This document shows positions 1 to 11,184 of a stretch of 64,000 nt of DNA, piece after piece. The translations under genes and the position numbers were made by a program. This stretch comes from Sambucus nigra. Taxonomy: Eukaryota > Streptophyta > Magnoliopsida > Dipsacales > Adoxaceae. How positions within the stretch are numbered: position 1 is the first letter of the stretch; every line of letters starts with the position of its first letter. The DNA lies in NCBI GenBank assembly GCA_949130495.1, contig OX422215.1, positions 530,579,755 through 530,643,754 on the forward strand. The letters run 5' to 3'. The notes under the pieces are model-generated. The model was not told the DNA's origin and searched no databases. It was given only the letters and a program-made list of their open reading frames with translations.

Positions 1-589
1 ATACTTTTGATTGTAATAGGTATAATTATAATTGTTGCGTATAATATATTTCTTTTATATGAATATGAGATATCATATAAAGTCAACTTATGTAAAGTGA
101 AAAGAATGAATAAGGTGTTATTCCCCTTCCGGTAGATTTATATTCAAATTTATATGAATATGAATCTTAGGTTCTAGTGAGAAATATATATATGAAGGGC
201 GCTCAGTTGAGATTCAGGTGCGGATCGATGAAGGGCGACCAGGGAAGTCCGTTATGAGGGAAGTAGGAGGCGTGGTTGAGTTGGAGCTGTTAGTTGAAGT
301 CGAGGACGAGGACCACATTAGATGTCACTCCCCTTGTGGAATTGTCAAGGATTGCTGCAACGAATACTAAGGTATAGTAGTTATAACTATCCACGTACCT
401 CTATAGTAAAGAGTGATGCTAAACTTGAATTATACCCAGTGAAGTTAAATTGGGAAATAGGTTGAAAGGATCTTTGATAAGGACCATATGTTAAAGTTAA
501 GTCATGCAGAGGCAGTGTAGATTTATTCAGTGGAAGTATAGGGCTCAAAAGCTTTGGCTTAGAGAGGGTATAGAAAGGACCAGATGTGA
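1..589. other. Unassigned decayed intergenic DNA
   Basis: I recognise no coding domain, LTR end or RNA gene here. The base composition matches the decayed DNA that follows, so it may belong to the same old retroelement, but nothing shows this directly. Confidence 0.3.
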
Positions 590-1150
590 AAATTTGAGGA
601 AATTTTTTCACTCGTTGGAGAAATGTTGAAATGGTGGGAACGATGGTCACCATACTTGAGGGAGCAGGATGTTTATCTCATAGAGGAATCTTACGGATGA
701 TTTTAATCGCGAATTTCTTTAATTTACCAAACATGGGGAGAGTGTAGTTTCTAAATTATACACATAAGGATTGGTCAGAGGCCAACAGTGAATAAAGAGT
801 TATATGGATAAGTGAACTCTGTACCAAATTAAGGTGGGTACAATGAAGAGAGAGTCCTTCAGAGGACTGATAGGGTCACTTATAAGTGTTGCTAACACTT
901 ATGTAGAATTTGTGTTCGTGCGACCCCACAGGTGATTGTCAGGATCAAGGCTATAGAGTCAAAGATACTAATAACCTTAACGTGGTCAGGGAGGCTAGAG
1001 ACGAGGAAATATGGTGATGTGGAACGTAGAACCACACGCTTTGATCTTACCCGACCTGAGTTTAAGGACAAGAATAGGGTGCCGAGATGGGGCATTGATT
1101 TAAGTAGTTTTGGTTCAGTTAAGACAAGTGTACTATGTCCGGGAACCAAT
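590..1150 (+). pseudogene. Possible remnant of a Ty3/gypsy gag
   Basis: From 620 one frame reads E-M-L-K-W-W-E-R-W with L-R-E-Q soon after. This resembles the paired tryptophans and following leucine-rich helix of plant gypsy capsid proteins. After a frame change near 690 a stretch like D-F-N-R-E-F-F appears, as in the next capsid helix. A cysteine-rich patch near 905-945 could be a ruined zinc knuckle. Several frameshifts and stops interrupt it and no LTR or PBS can be tied to it. The call rests on short motifs only and could be chance. Confidence 0.25.
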
Positions 1151-1714
1151 TAGAGCAGTTAGGGAGACTGGTAAAGTTATTATTATGAGTTTCACCTCGG
1201 ATGAAGGAGGTATATTTTGTGTGGCTAGATTGAGGCACAGTATTTTATTAGCCCTAGATTCGTGCGTGTGATTCGAGTTTGCTATTAGTATCGGTAACAT
1301 TATATAGTGTATGTCTATATGTTTTTTTGCAGTAGCGGGGTTTTATTTTCCTTCATTCACTGTGAAAAAAATGGGTGTTGGTATTTTGAGATTATATTTG
1401 GTTTGCACTGCTCGTTTTGTATGTTTTATACGAGTATAGTACTATTCTGAGTATAATAGGTATTTGTGGATAATCGAAGCGATATAAGGCTAATGATTGC
1501 AAGACTATCATATCCGCAGTTCCAGGGTTGAACGGGTTGTTATTACGATATCTCACCTGGATATAGGTTGAGCTTATCTTTATTATACATTTAGATGGAA
1601 CTTCAGTGAGTAGATGTTTCACTACCATGACGTTAGTGCATGAGGACCTTATAAATATGATCTAAGGTATGCATGATTAATTATTTTATATGTTTTATGC
1701 TGACATACCTCCAT

Positions 1715-2248
1715 GACCGACAATGTTAAGTGGTAGTGTATCATAGGGGTTCCTTGTTTGGATTTTTCTTTGCGAGAGACTCCACGCATGAACCTTGACG
1801 ACGTTGGGAGTGGAGAGATGTTGTATACTAGGATGTAGGTTTTGATGATAGATTAGATTAGGGTCATGTGAAGATTAAAGGCTAATGGAAAAGCACTGAA
1901 AATGTTTCTCTCACCGCAAGTATGTGGGTGAGGCAAGGTAAAGGAAGTCGGGTTGAGGCTTAAATCCATGCCTTGAATAGAAGAAGAATTCAGAGGAAAT
2001 ACGTTTTGGGTATGATATTCGTAACACTTTTGCGGAGAGTAGGCACACCCATTAGTTGAACTTTCCATCTCGCCAAGATGGAAGGATATAGTGGTTGAAG
2101 TACGTTAGTAGGTTAACGAGATAGGATTTAGAATGTCCCGATGGTGTGCCTTAGGCCGTTATATCTTGATGACCGACGATGTGAGGAACTAGTGTAACGG
2201 GAGGGTTCCTTGTTTGGATTTTTCTTTACGAGACGTCCCACATATGAA
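1715..2248 (+). repeat. Pair of 78 bp direct repeats, 456 bp apart
   Basis: The stretches 1715-1792 and 2171-2248 are clearly related. Each starts GACCGAC/ACCGACAATGT-like and shares an uninterrupted 24-base core (1748-1771 and 2204-2227), followed by similar CGAGA...ATGAA sequence. They could be remains of a local tandem duplication or of a repeated LTR segment. No function can be assigned. Confidence 0.55.
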
Positions 2249-3067
2249 ATCAAGAAAATGTCGGAAGTAGAGAGAGGTCTTGAGCACTAGGGATATAGTT
2301 AGGACAATTCTCATTTTACGTGTGTAGGAAAACACACTGATCTTATGACTATTTAGAGATAAGGACAGTCGAGCAAGTGGCGCTGATATATAAAGAATGG
2401 AATTTCGAATTATTCGAGTTAGGAATATCCAGGTATTAGTACAAGGCTGAGGAAAATGAGGCCCATTTTTAGAGAGAGTGTTACGTATGGGACGTTTATA
2501 ATGGTTGTGCAGATAGGAACGGATTATAGGGTGTATACGCACCTTGGTAAGATGGTTTTATGTATTGTCTAAAATAGAAGGGGCGTAGTATATAAAGCTG
2601 AAGAATATGCTTTGGAGCAGTTATAGGTTGGATTGAACGTCGTAGGATGCAGACGATAACCCAATTATGTAGGTGCAACAAGAGTTAGTACACCTAAGAT
2701 AAGAGAGAAAACTGATGGTAATAGTCAAGCGTTAGTGTAGTTTCCTTTTGAGGGAGATTTGATGTCCTGATGTTAATGAATAGAGGCTTCGGGTGTCAGC
2801 TTTCCAATTAGATAGATATGTTAGAGCTACGATTTCAGGCTCATTTTCTTTATATATGATTATTTTTCGTTGTTATAGTTGATCTTATGATCGAGGTAGT
2901 GTTGTAACATATAGAGGTTTGGTTAGGCTTGTTGTTAAGCTAGTGCAATAGAAAATAAGCCTTGAGATGGGTGGGTACCGTGAACGACTATAAGGTAGGG
3001 TATCTTGATATTCAAACCATACTAGATATCCATCACTCCCCCATTTTAAGGTCCTAACTTGGTAGTG
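2249..3067. other. Unassigned decayed intergenic DNA
   Basis: No domain, LTR boundary or RNA gene is recognised. Short open frames on the minus strand have no family signature. The stretch ends where homology to the inverted copia D LTR begins. Confidence 0.3.
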
Positions 3068-3787
3068 AAATCATTAAGTAAATAAAGCATGCTGGGAAAG
3101 GCACAATTTTAGGAAAAAATCCCTTTCGGGTAAAATCTTTTATTTCACTATATAATGCAAATCTCAATTTATAATTACATAGAGAAATCTGCAATGAATT
3201 TTCTGCAGAAAACCTACATAGACCGCAACCTAAAATCAGCAAAGATTCCCGTAAGAACCTCAAGAACCGCAACTCTTCCTTCAAGAATGAATAGCCTCGA
3301 GTATCCCCAATGACTGTAGTCGTCTGCAATCATCTTCAACGAGAACTACCAATCCAGCAGTAAAAATGGCACTCTATAAAGATAAACTTCCACAGAAGTA
3401 TTTAGGTTCCACTAATTATTCACAAAAAAATTGGGATGTTTTGGTGAATCAAAAACTAGATGTTTTGGGAGTTTGAATGACAAGCCTATTTCGTTTGAAC
3501 GACATGAGCAATTTTTTTTGAAAAAAGATCGCCTACAGATCTTACAAAGAAAAATTGCCTCATTTTAATTAATTTTTTTTTGAAAAATATCCCAATACTA
3601 AAGTAAAGCATTTACGAAGCTTAAACACATTCCTTACCAAAATCAATCTTCTAGATGTCCGTTGTTAAAGAAACTTGATATTCGGATCCGTCGTCTTGAA
3701 CAAATGATCGTGAACTTGCTTTGACAGTTGTAGCGGTATACGACATACACAATGTAACCTCGGGACTATTGAAAATATGTCCTTTCA
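3068..3787 (-). mobile_element. Copia family D LTR, inverted and truncated (D')
   Basis: Read on the minus strand the LTR starts TGAAAGGACATA at 3787 and runs down to about 3068, where similarity to the plus-strand D LTR (from 37832) stops. The LTR terminus, the TCGTTTGAACGA motifs near 3470-3510, the AATAAA-type poly(A) signal and the CCCGAAAGGG hairpin (3121-3130) are all kept. The true LTR end (the last ~150 bp) is missing. The neighbouring internal sequence at 3788 shows that this was a 3' LTR of a minus-oriented element. Confidence 0.75.
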
Positions 3788-4283
3788 AATATCTCCCTAC
3801 GTCTATGCCGATACAAAATAAAAATAATCTAAATTATCAATACAAAAATCCTATACAAATATAATACCCTCACATGCAACCCAAAAACCGTAAAGATACT
3901 AAATATGCAAGTCGTCAAATTCTCTTCAAAATCTTCACCCTTGAAATCTCGAAATCTCTTTGCTATCCTTGCGCTTCTTTAATGTGCTTTACAAATGATC
4001 ATCAAGTCCTACACACAATAAACAAATCAAATACCTTTGTGAAGTATCGAATTTGAAATGAGATAAACATAAATCAAATTAAGTAAATCAATTCTCCAAT
4101 CTCCCCCATAATTCAAATTCTCAGTCCCCCATAATTCATAATTCTTTCTCCCCTTTTTATTTGTCCAAAATAGACAAGGAAAAGAATAAACACAACTAAA
4201 TACAGAGTGTCATGACAAGTATATCAAATATATATCAATTAAACTCATGCAAGGATAAACTCAAAAGCAATCACAACCAACAA
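3788..4283 (-). mobile_element. Copia D' internal 3' non-coding remnant with polypurine tracts
   Basis: This is the reverse complement of about 37325-37831. On the minus strand it carries the G-rich tract next to the LTR and the repeated ATGGGGGAG-type tracts near 4095-4150 that precede the 3' LTR in this copia group. Homology to D stops at 4283, exactly where the block duplicated at 46820 begins. No coding sequence is present. Confidence 0.7.
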
Positions 4284-4336
4284 TCCCCATTTGTTCAAGA
4301 CTCCATGGTGTCAGATTTTCTTCTCTCTCTGTGTAG

Positions 4337-4368
<32 letters not shown>

Positions 4369-4429
4369 ACAATAGTTTAGTTTTTTTTTAATAAAAAGTT
4401 ACCACAATCAACAAATCACTCACTATACA
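4284..4429 (+). repeat. Left edge of the duplicated block, with an (AC)n microsatellite
   Basis: This sequence is repeated at 46820-46951, directly upstream of a Tat LTR in both places, so it is the first part of the duplicated block rather than part of the LTR. It contains a pure AC run at 4337-4364, shorter in the other copy. What the sequence originally was is unknown. Confidence 0.7.
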
Positions 4430-4841
4430 TGTGGGTACCTCGATTAACTATTATGGCCCAGATGAGTAGCCCAATTAAGTTCGGTCTGAAGTCTAAAGGC
4501 CTCGTGCATAACTAATTCAGTTATGACCCATTCAAATCCTAAAATCTCTCAAGAGATATTCTAGGGATCATAGGTTAACGTGGAGGAGTCCAATACCTCC
4601 ACTCTTCGAGAAATTACATGTATATATTAAACCCTCAGCCCGGGGCAAAGGGAACGCAATTGTAAACACTCCCCCAGAGTAAAGAGAAATAAGAAACAGA
4701 GAGCACCACCGTGGACGTAGGCCATTTTATCGAACCACGTATATCTTGTGTCATGTGTGATTGTAGTTATTTTGTGTTCTTTATTTATTCTCGTGATTGC
4801 ATTTGCTTATTATTTTTGTGTTGAGATTTATTGTCACCACA
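4430..4841 (+). mobile_element. Tat-1 5' LTR (Ty3/gypsy, 412 bp)
   Basis: It starts TGTGGGTACC and ends CACCACA, followed two bases later by a primer-binding site. The same 412 bp length is found at 46952-47363 and, inverted, at 10391-10802, which fixes both ends. It is a short LTR. The element belongs to the Tat lineage, judged from Tat-2, whose pol is visible. Confidence 0.85.
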
Positions 4842-4843
4842 AT

Positions 4844-4861
4844 TGGCGCCGTCTGTGAATA
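4844..4861 (+). promoter_or_regulatory. Tat-1 primer-binding site
   Basis: TGGCGCCGTCTGTG follows the LTR end after a two-base spacer. The first nine bases match the complement of the 3' end of plant tRNA-Asp, the primer usual for Athila/Tat-type elements. The match beyond these bases is weak. Confidence 0.7.
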
Positions 4862-4908
4862 GCGATTGTTTTTTCTATGAAGAAAGCCTTCACCATCAAG
4901 AACCCAAA

Positions 4909-5897
4909 ATGTCTGGTCACAACGATAACGCCCTTTAAGCAGGGGATATTCAAGACCAACCCATTCCTCGAAGGGTTAGATCCTAAGTTCGACGTTCAAA
5001 CCCAAGGCGTCGCCCAGAACGATAGGCCTCGGAAGAAATCCAGGGACTAGCTAGGTCGACGTAAGTTTCCAGGCTAATCGATGCCTACGAGGCCAGACTC
5101 CAAGAGCAAGAGGAAGCTACTTGTAAGCAGGAAGCTGAGAACACTCGCCTCAAGAGAAAACTAAAAAAGATGGAGAGATAACTCCATCCCAGCACGAGGC
5201 AACGTCACTATCGCACTTCTAGCCCTCAGGTGAGCAAGTCTCGTAGCCGAGGAAGGAGTCCAAGACATGGACCTCCAAAAATTGAGGGACATAGGTCAGA
5301 TGACGACTTATCTGAGCAACATCAATCAGCTCGCCGTTATAGGATCCCAGGCCGAGCGAACGACGGCATTCGAAATTTGGTCCGAAGAGAAATGGACCAA
5401 CACCTAGTGCATTGGTGTGCCGGGTCGACTAAAGAGCTGGCTAGGCGCGCTCTCAGGACCCAGATGAAATCCCCTTTCTCAAGGTAGATAGAAGAAGAAG
5501 AAGCCCCCAAGAAGTTCGCAATGCCTAGTTTTATGATCTACGGTTGAAAGACCGACCCTATCGACCATGTTAGGCAGTATAGGCAAGTTAGGAACTGTTG
5601 GAATCACAGGGACGCATTAATGTGTAGGATCTTTTCGATGAGCTTATATGATGTGGCTCAAAAGTGGTTCGAGAGACTACCTCATCGATCCATTAGGAGC
5701 TTCGAGTCCCTAGCAGAGCTCTTCACATCTCGCTTCATTACCAGCATCTCCCACCCGAAGAGGATGGATTCTTTATTGACAGTAAAGAAAATGCCCCAGG
5801 AGAGCCTCAAGAACGACGTGAAGAGATATTGGGAGCTATTCAACAAGGTGGAGGACTGCTCGGAGCAGGGCTCCGTGGCGTCCTTTAAGATTGGTTT
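4909..5897 (+). pseudogene. Tat-1 gag, interrupted by copia C
   Basis: One reading frame runs from the ATG at 4909 to 5897. It shows a charged, coiled-coil-like N-terminal part (around 5070-5180), an R/S-rich stretch (5230-5260), then the capsid region with W-F-E-R-L-P and S-F-E-S-L (about 5660-5720), as in the gypsy Retrotrans_gag family. About six in-frame stops interrupt it, mostly TAA or TAG that can be explained by C-to-T change. The frame ends where the copia C LTR is inserted at 5898; the rest of gag and all of pol are missing. The locus 2 copy (47431-48422) has the same insertion at the same base. Confidence 0.8.
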
Positions 5898-6917
5898 TGT
5901 AAAGGGAAAATAATCCCAAAGGGTGGTTTTCACAAACTTCCAATTTTAAACCAATTTTAGTTCATCCCTGAAACATTCAACTACGTGTCAATACAAATAA
6001 GACATAGCACGCGTCATAATAATTCAGGAAAAATCCTCTAAGGGAAAAACCTTTTATTTCTAGAACTTCGAAAAGTTTACAAGACCATTGACTTACATAC
6101 AACCTGATAATCGCCCACAAGTGTAAGAAAGGGTGTCTTCATCAAACCTTCAAAGCAACGGCTAGAAATCTATAGTGGTTCACGCGCAGCTATACCACAA
6201 GGACCGCAGCTCAAAAAACTCCATAGAAACTACCTCCACAATAGCACGTAGCTCTCGGTTGTAGAGATCTCCCCACAAAGGATGAACAAAAGAAAAGCAG
6301 TGTTCTTGAACACCAAAATAATTCACCAAAGCATATGGGGTTTTTATGAATTGAAAATAGAAGGGGATTAAATCGTAAACGAAGAAGTCAAAAGGATTTT
6401 GTAGTTTCGCAGATTTCTGTCTTTCAAAACGCTGGGACTTCTGAATGAAAATGAAACCATTTAATGAGTATTTATACAAAATCATGCCGCCTCGGTATAT
6501 GAACTCATTCGAACGAGAAAGAGATCTTGCGCGAATGACATACATGTGTCATTCAAGCGACATCGTGCGATAATGCAATGTCGTTTGAATGACAGAGCAA
6601 AGTCGTTTGAATGGCTGTTACGTCAATAAATATTATTTTTAATGTCCGCTCCAATACTTAGAAAAAATACTCATTCTCAAATTTTGAAGAAAAAGTCTGC
6701 TCCAACACTTAGAAAATATGTTGTAAAAATATCCCAAAAGCTCTAAGTGTAAAGTTAAGGTAATAAAAACATAACCTTACCAAAGTAAACTTTGTGGAGT
6801 CTTTTTGATGAAGAACTTGATATTCGGATCCGTATGTGATGCTTGAATGTTCTTTGACGGTGTTGCGGTATACGACATATTAAATTCATAACAGACTTAT
6901 AAAATAATGTCCTTACA
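5898..6917 (-). mobile_element. Copia C 3' LTR, locus 1 (1020 bp)
   Basis: On the minus strand it starts TGTAAGGACATT at 6917 and ends CTTTACA at 5898. The same length of 1020 bp is found at 48423-49442. The polypurine-rich internal end lies next to 6917, so this is the 3' LTR of a minus-oriented element inserted into Tat-1 gag. Palindrome-like TCGTTTGAATGA motifs (6580-6615 and others up to 6500) lie upstream of a TATA box. A CCCTTAGAGG remnant (6035-6044) marks the conserved post-poly(A) hairpin. Confidence 0.85.
6469..6476 (-). promoter_or_regulatory. TATA box in the copia C LTR
   Basis: TATAAATA on the minus strand, about 440 bp into the LTR and just downstream of the TCGTTTGAA motif cluster. 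The same box is present in the other C LTRs, for example near 48995. Its spacing before the poly(A) signal fits a U3/R layout. Confidence 0.6.
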
Positions 6918-8156
6918 AATCGCCCCCTATGTCTATGTCGGTACATACATAAAAACATCTGAATTATCAAATACCAAAAAAACCTATACAAATCTACCCT
7001 CCCATGAATAAATTTGCAAGATCTCATACTTTTCTTCAAAACTCTTCAACTTCAAATTTCAAAGCTTTTCTCATCAGGGGGTGTGCAACATAATGATCTT
7101 CAATCTTTGTACCTACAAACATGAGACAAAGCAAATACCTTCGTGACACATCGAGTTTAAAATGATATAAGAATAAATCAGTAATAAATAAAATCTCCCC
7201 AAAGCAAACTCCCCCATAACATGATAATTCTTTCTCCCCCTTTTTATGATGTCCCCAAATAGACAGATAAGAAGAAATAATCAAAACATGGAGTGTCACG
7301 AAAAAAATGCATAGCAAATATGAATCAATCAACGCACATGCAAAGGAGTATCTCAAAAATATTCACAAACTATTTTTGATTTTTCAAATTTTTCGTACAA
7401 AAAAGATACCAAAAATCCGACCATGGATTTATACTAAAACAACCAAGTCATGGAAATAGAATGTATGGGTGAGAACACATTCGATAGGTAAATAAACTCA
7501 ATCAATCATATGTGCACGATGAATACGTGTACTCCTAACGAATGAAAATCAAAAGTATCATTAGGTGTAAAAATTATTGAATTTAGATGACATCGTCTTA
7601 TGCAAATCAACAAATCAAAGTCAAAGTGATTTCCACAACAATAATGTCCAAAACTATTTATCGCTTTTTCAAGACTTAAAAAAAAAGACATGCAAACCCC
7701 TTTTAATTTCCATCCAAACTCCCTCATATATATTTTCTTTTAGAGGTGTAAAAACTAAATTCTCAAACTTTGGAGAATTGGTGTAAAAACCTAATTGGCC
7801 CATAATTGGAATGAATTTATTTTTATTGCCTATAAATTTTTTCGACCTCTTTTAAACCTCTTTAGACCCCGAATAATAAAATTCCTCAATTTTTAGGTCC
7901 GATATAACGGTGGCTTAGTATTCGCAAAGGAAAAATGTACCTTTCGCAGCGCTTCCCCGTTTTTACATAAAGCACACAAATCCTCACAAACATGGTTCAA
8001 TGGTGCACACTTTTTACTGTCTTGATTTATCGCATTTGGTTCGTTGTATAGACGTAATTGAGATAAGCACAATAATCAAACAAATTCGTGCATGTGTGCA
8101 TCAAAGGACAAAGTGAGTCAATCATGTAGACATCTTAATGACTCCAAACATTACAA
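6918..8156 (-). mobile_element. Copia C internal 3' non-coding part
   Basis: This minus-strand segment runs from the copia B insertion site (8156) to the 3' LTR. It contains the polypurine tract by the LTR (about 6918-6935), a second GGGGGAGAAAG-type tract near 7230-7245, and the conserved block with AACGG...CCTAAAAA...ATTTTATTATTC near 7865-7915 that also occurs in A, B and D. There is no recognisable coding domain. Short AT-rich open frames here are not conserved between copies. Confidence 0.75.
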
Positions 8157-9305
8157 TGAAAAGTGCGTAAACGTGGTGTGTGATATCGAATAAAAAATTA
8201 TTCGCAAGTTTCCAAGTACACCATTTTTTAATTAGAGTCTATTTTTGAACCAAATAAACACAACCCCTAAACATGCGTTAAAATTAAGAAGATATTTAAT
8301 TGAACACGATATTTCCAATAAATCCTAAAAACATGCATCAAGATGATTTATCAAATAACATAAAGCATGTGACACAACATATTAGGAAAAATCCCCGTAG
8401 GGCAAAACCAAATTATTTTCAGTATAATTTGTAAAGAACGGTTACACGGATTATAATGAAAATAAGTGTGACATACGAAATACCCGCAGGTGTCGGTTCC
8501 GATGTCGTCGACTGGAATCTCCCGCAAGAATTCCAAATGGGCAGCAATGAAGAAGATACCGGCTTCTCCACAAAAAACTCCTCAATGAGTAGAATAGATC
8601 ATTTGAAGGTTTATGTTGTGCACGTGAAAATAGAAGAGAGGTGTGCATTTATAAGGGAAGATTAAAGCTCAAAAAACATCTTTAGAAAAACATGGAGGAA
8701 GAAGGGATGAATTTTGCTTAGCATGTTTCAAAAATGGTTTAAAGTGGTGATAGCATTTGACATAAAAACCATTCCAATAATAGGTACCCCGAACCGGTTT
8801 GGGTGTACAGCGAACCGGTTCAACCCCCAAACCGGTTTGGCCTGGGTTCGCGGAAAATCGTTGGAACATGGGGCTGAACACTTAGCAATTTTCAAGGATT
8901 TTTCTTGGAGTTTTCTCCATTTTCAAAGGGCCATAACTTCTTCACCGTAGCTCAGATTGAGGTGACGTTTCTTCCAGTATCTTCGTTGCGGCTAAGTCTT
9001 CAACTTTCTAGCTAACTAGACCTCGGTAAAGTGGCTGTAAAATTACCAAAATGCCCTTGAACATCCATATTTAGCCTTCTTTCACTGTTTTGACTTCTCT
9101 TTCGTACCACTTGCATTTTGGGCATAAAATTATGGAACATGAAGTCGTTGAGGCAGATGTGGGACACTTTATGGAGATGATGAATGCATGATTCTCGAAA
9201 TTTGGATTGAGACCATCGTATGAGATCGTGCAGAGACGTGCCAAATGTAGCAGCGTACGACATTTACAAATGTAAGATAACGGACATGAGAAATATGTCC
9301 TTACA
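8157..9305 (-). mobile_element. Copia B 3' LTR, locus 1 (1149 bp)
   Basis: On the minus strand it starts TGTAAGGACATA at 9305 and ends CACTTTTCA at 8157. Its partner 5' LTR at 25212-26360 is also 1149 bp. Three AACCGGTT palindromes (8792-8799, 8813-8820, 8830-8837) lie upstream of a TATA box. A CCCTACGGGG hairpin (8393-8402) follows the poly(A) signal region. The left flank TACAA resembles the TATAA next to the locus 2 B 5' LTR, so the target duplication was probably TATAA. It is inserted in the internal region of copia C. Confidence 0.85.
8647..8654 (-). promoter_or_regulatory. TATA box in the copia B LTR
   Basis: TTATAAAT on the minus strand, about 650 bp into the LTR and about 140-190 bp downstream of the AACCGGTT cluster. 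The same sequence is kept in the other B LTRs near 25705 and 53500. Confidence 0.55.
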
Positions 9306-10390
9306 AATCTCTCCCTATGTCTATGCCAGTACATACATAAAAAATAAGAATTATGCAAACTCCCAAAAACAAATGACATATAACATAATATCCCCATTAA
9401 ACCCTCGAACTGAGAATACAAAATGACATGTCTTCAATCAAACTTCAACATCTTCAAATCTTCAACATTCCAGAAACTCCCAAAGCTTTTCTCATCAGGG
9501 TGTGCAATCCAATAGATATCGACTTTGTACCTACACAGATGAGATAAAGAAACCGATGACACGCAACAGTTTGATTTATAACGATATGCAAAGATCAAAT
9601 ATCAATTAAGTTTAAGCAAATCATAAATAAATCATTCTACCTCATTCTTCCCCTTTTTATGATATCCCCAAATAGACAGATATGAGAAGCATAAATATGG
9701 AAAATGTCACAAAAAAAGGTTCTTTTTTTGTAATTTTTCAAATTTTTACTCAAAATATACAACAAAGAATCAAAGGATAATCTATTTTTGAATTTTTCAA
9801 AATTTGTACACAATATATATACAAAAAGAATTCACACCATGAAAGAACACAAAAACAACCAAGTTGATGAATGCGTAATTGTAGGGTGTGAACACATTCG
9901 ATAGGTAACTAAACTCAATCAATCACATGTGCAAGATGCATACGTGTACTCTTAACGAATGAACATCAAAAGTATCCTTAGGTTTAAAAATGATTGAATT
10001 TAGATGACATCGTCTTAATCAAATCAACAAATCAAAGTAAAAGTGATTTCCACACCAATAACGTCCAAAACTATTTAGCACTTTTTCAAGATTTTCATGG
10101 ACGTGCGAACCCGTTTATATTTTCCAACCAAACTCCCTCGGATATATATATTTTTTTGAGGTGCTAAACAAAATTCTCAAACTTTGGAGAATTGATGGTG
10201 AAACCTAATGGCCCATATTTGACATGTATTGCTTTTTATTGCCTTAAATTTTTTTGGACTCTTTTAACCTCTTTAGACCCCGGATAATAAAATTCCTCAT
10301 TTTTTTAGGTCTGTTTTAACGGTGGCTTTAGCGTAAAGGATAGATAATTACCTTTCATAACCCCTCCCCATTTTTTAAATATCATACATA
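9306..10390 (-). mobile_element. Copia B internal 3' non-coding part, locus 1
   Basis: This is homologous to 50027-51120 and shows the LTR-proximal polypurine tract, further G-rich tracts near 9650 and the shared conserved block (about 10260-10330, with the AACGGTGGC core). It stops at 10390, where Tat-2 is inserted; in locus 2 the same sequence continues without a break. No coding sequence is recognised. Confidence 0.75.
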
Positions 10391-10802
10391 TGGTGACCAT
10401 TATTATGTAACACAAATAGATAAGAAAAAAACGATCACCAAGTAGGAACAAGGAATGTAAAATGACAATCACATAACAAAGGATGTACGTGGTTCAACCA
10501 ATATGTGCCTACGTCCACAGTGGTGTAGTCGATGTTATTTCTATATACTCCGGAGAGTGGTTACAGAGAATACAACTTGTCCCTTTGCCCGAGACCTAGG
10601 GTTTTATATATATACATGTACATTTAGGTAAGTGGGGGTGATGGATTCCCCCACGTCTTCCATCTCTCCCCATAACCTCTCTTCATGGGAACGTGAGAAG
10701 AGACCGGATCATATTCAGAATTAGAGGCGGGGGACTTGGACTTTGGGCCGCTAGAATTGGGCTACTCGTCCAGGCCCATGGTCTTAATTTTGGGTACCCA
10801 CA
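10391..10802 (-). mobile_element. Tat-2 3' LTR (412 bp)
   Basis: On the minus strand it starts TGTGGGTACC at 10802 and ends GGTCACCA at 10391. It has the same length and ends as the Tat-1 LTRs but is clearly diverged from them. It is preceded by a polypurine tract and the Tat-2 extra ORFs and pol, so this is the 3' LTR of a minus-oriented element inserted in copia B. The matching 5' LTR is lost. Confidence 0.85.
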
Positions 10803-10814
10803 ATTGCCCCTAAG
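10803..10814 (-). promoter_or_regulatory. Tat-2 polypurine tract
   Basis: CTTAGGGGCAAT on the minus strand directly precedes the LTR start. This is the expected place for the plus-strand primer of reverse transcription. The tract is short and its AAT end is not purine. Confidence 0.5.
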
Positions 10815-11184
10815 TTTGTTGGGCCATGTTTATGGGCTCAATAAATTTAAATGATTATCCATTATGACTCTTTTGCAATTCTTCGAAAGCTGTGAAGTTG
10901 ATTTTGGCGGCACTCGCTTCGTACCTTGTGCACTAGGATTAGCAAAATTTGAAGGTTTATTGGGATAGTTACTAATCTACCATCGCTTCAATCTTTCCAG
11001 CACTTTCCCATTTTCTGTGAGTTCTAGCACTTCGTACCTTCTTCTCTCAATCTCCATTCTCGTTGTTTCCTTGCCGTTTGGGCCTGTGCTTCTTCAATGT
11101 TCGAGTCGATATTCTATCTTGTAAGTTTCCTGTACCTTTTCTCTATACTTTCTCTTTGAGTTTGTAGTTTTCTAGGGTTTTTCA

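Noticed and set aside
8714..8950. 78-codon frame with E-P-V-like repeats in the copia B LTR
   Set aside because: It comes from AACCGGTT repeats in U3 and is broken or shifted in the other B LTRs.
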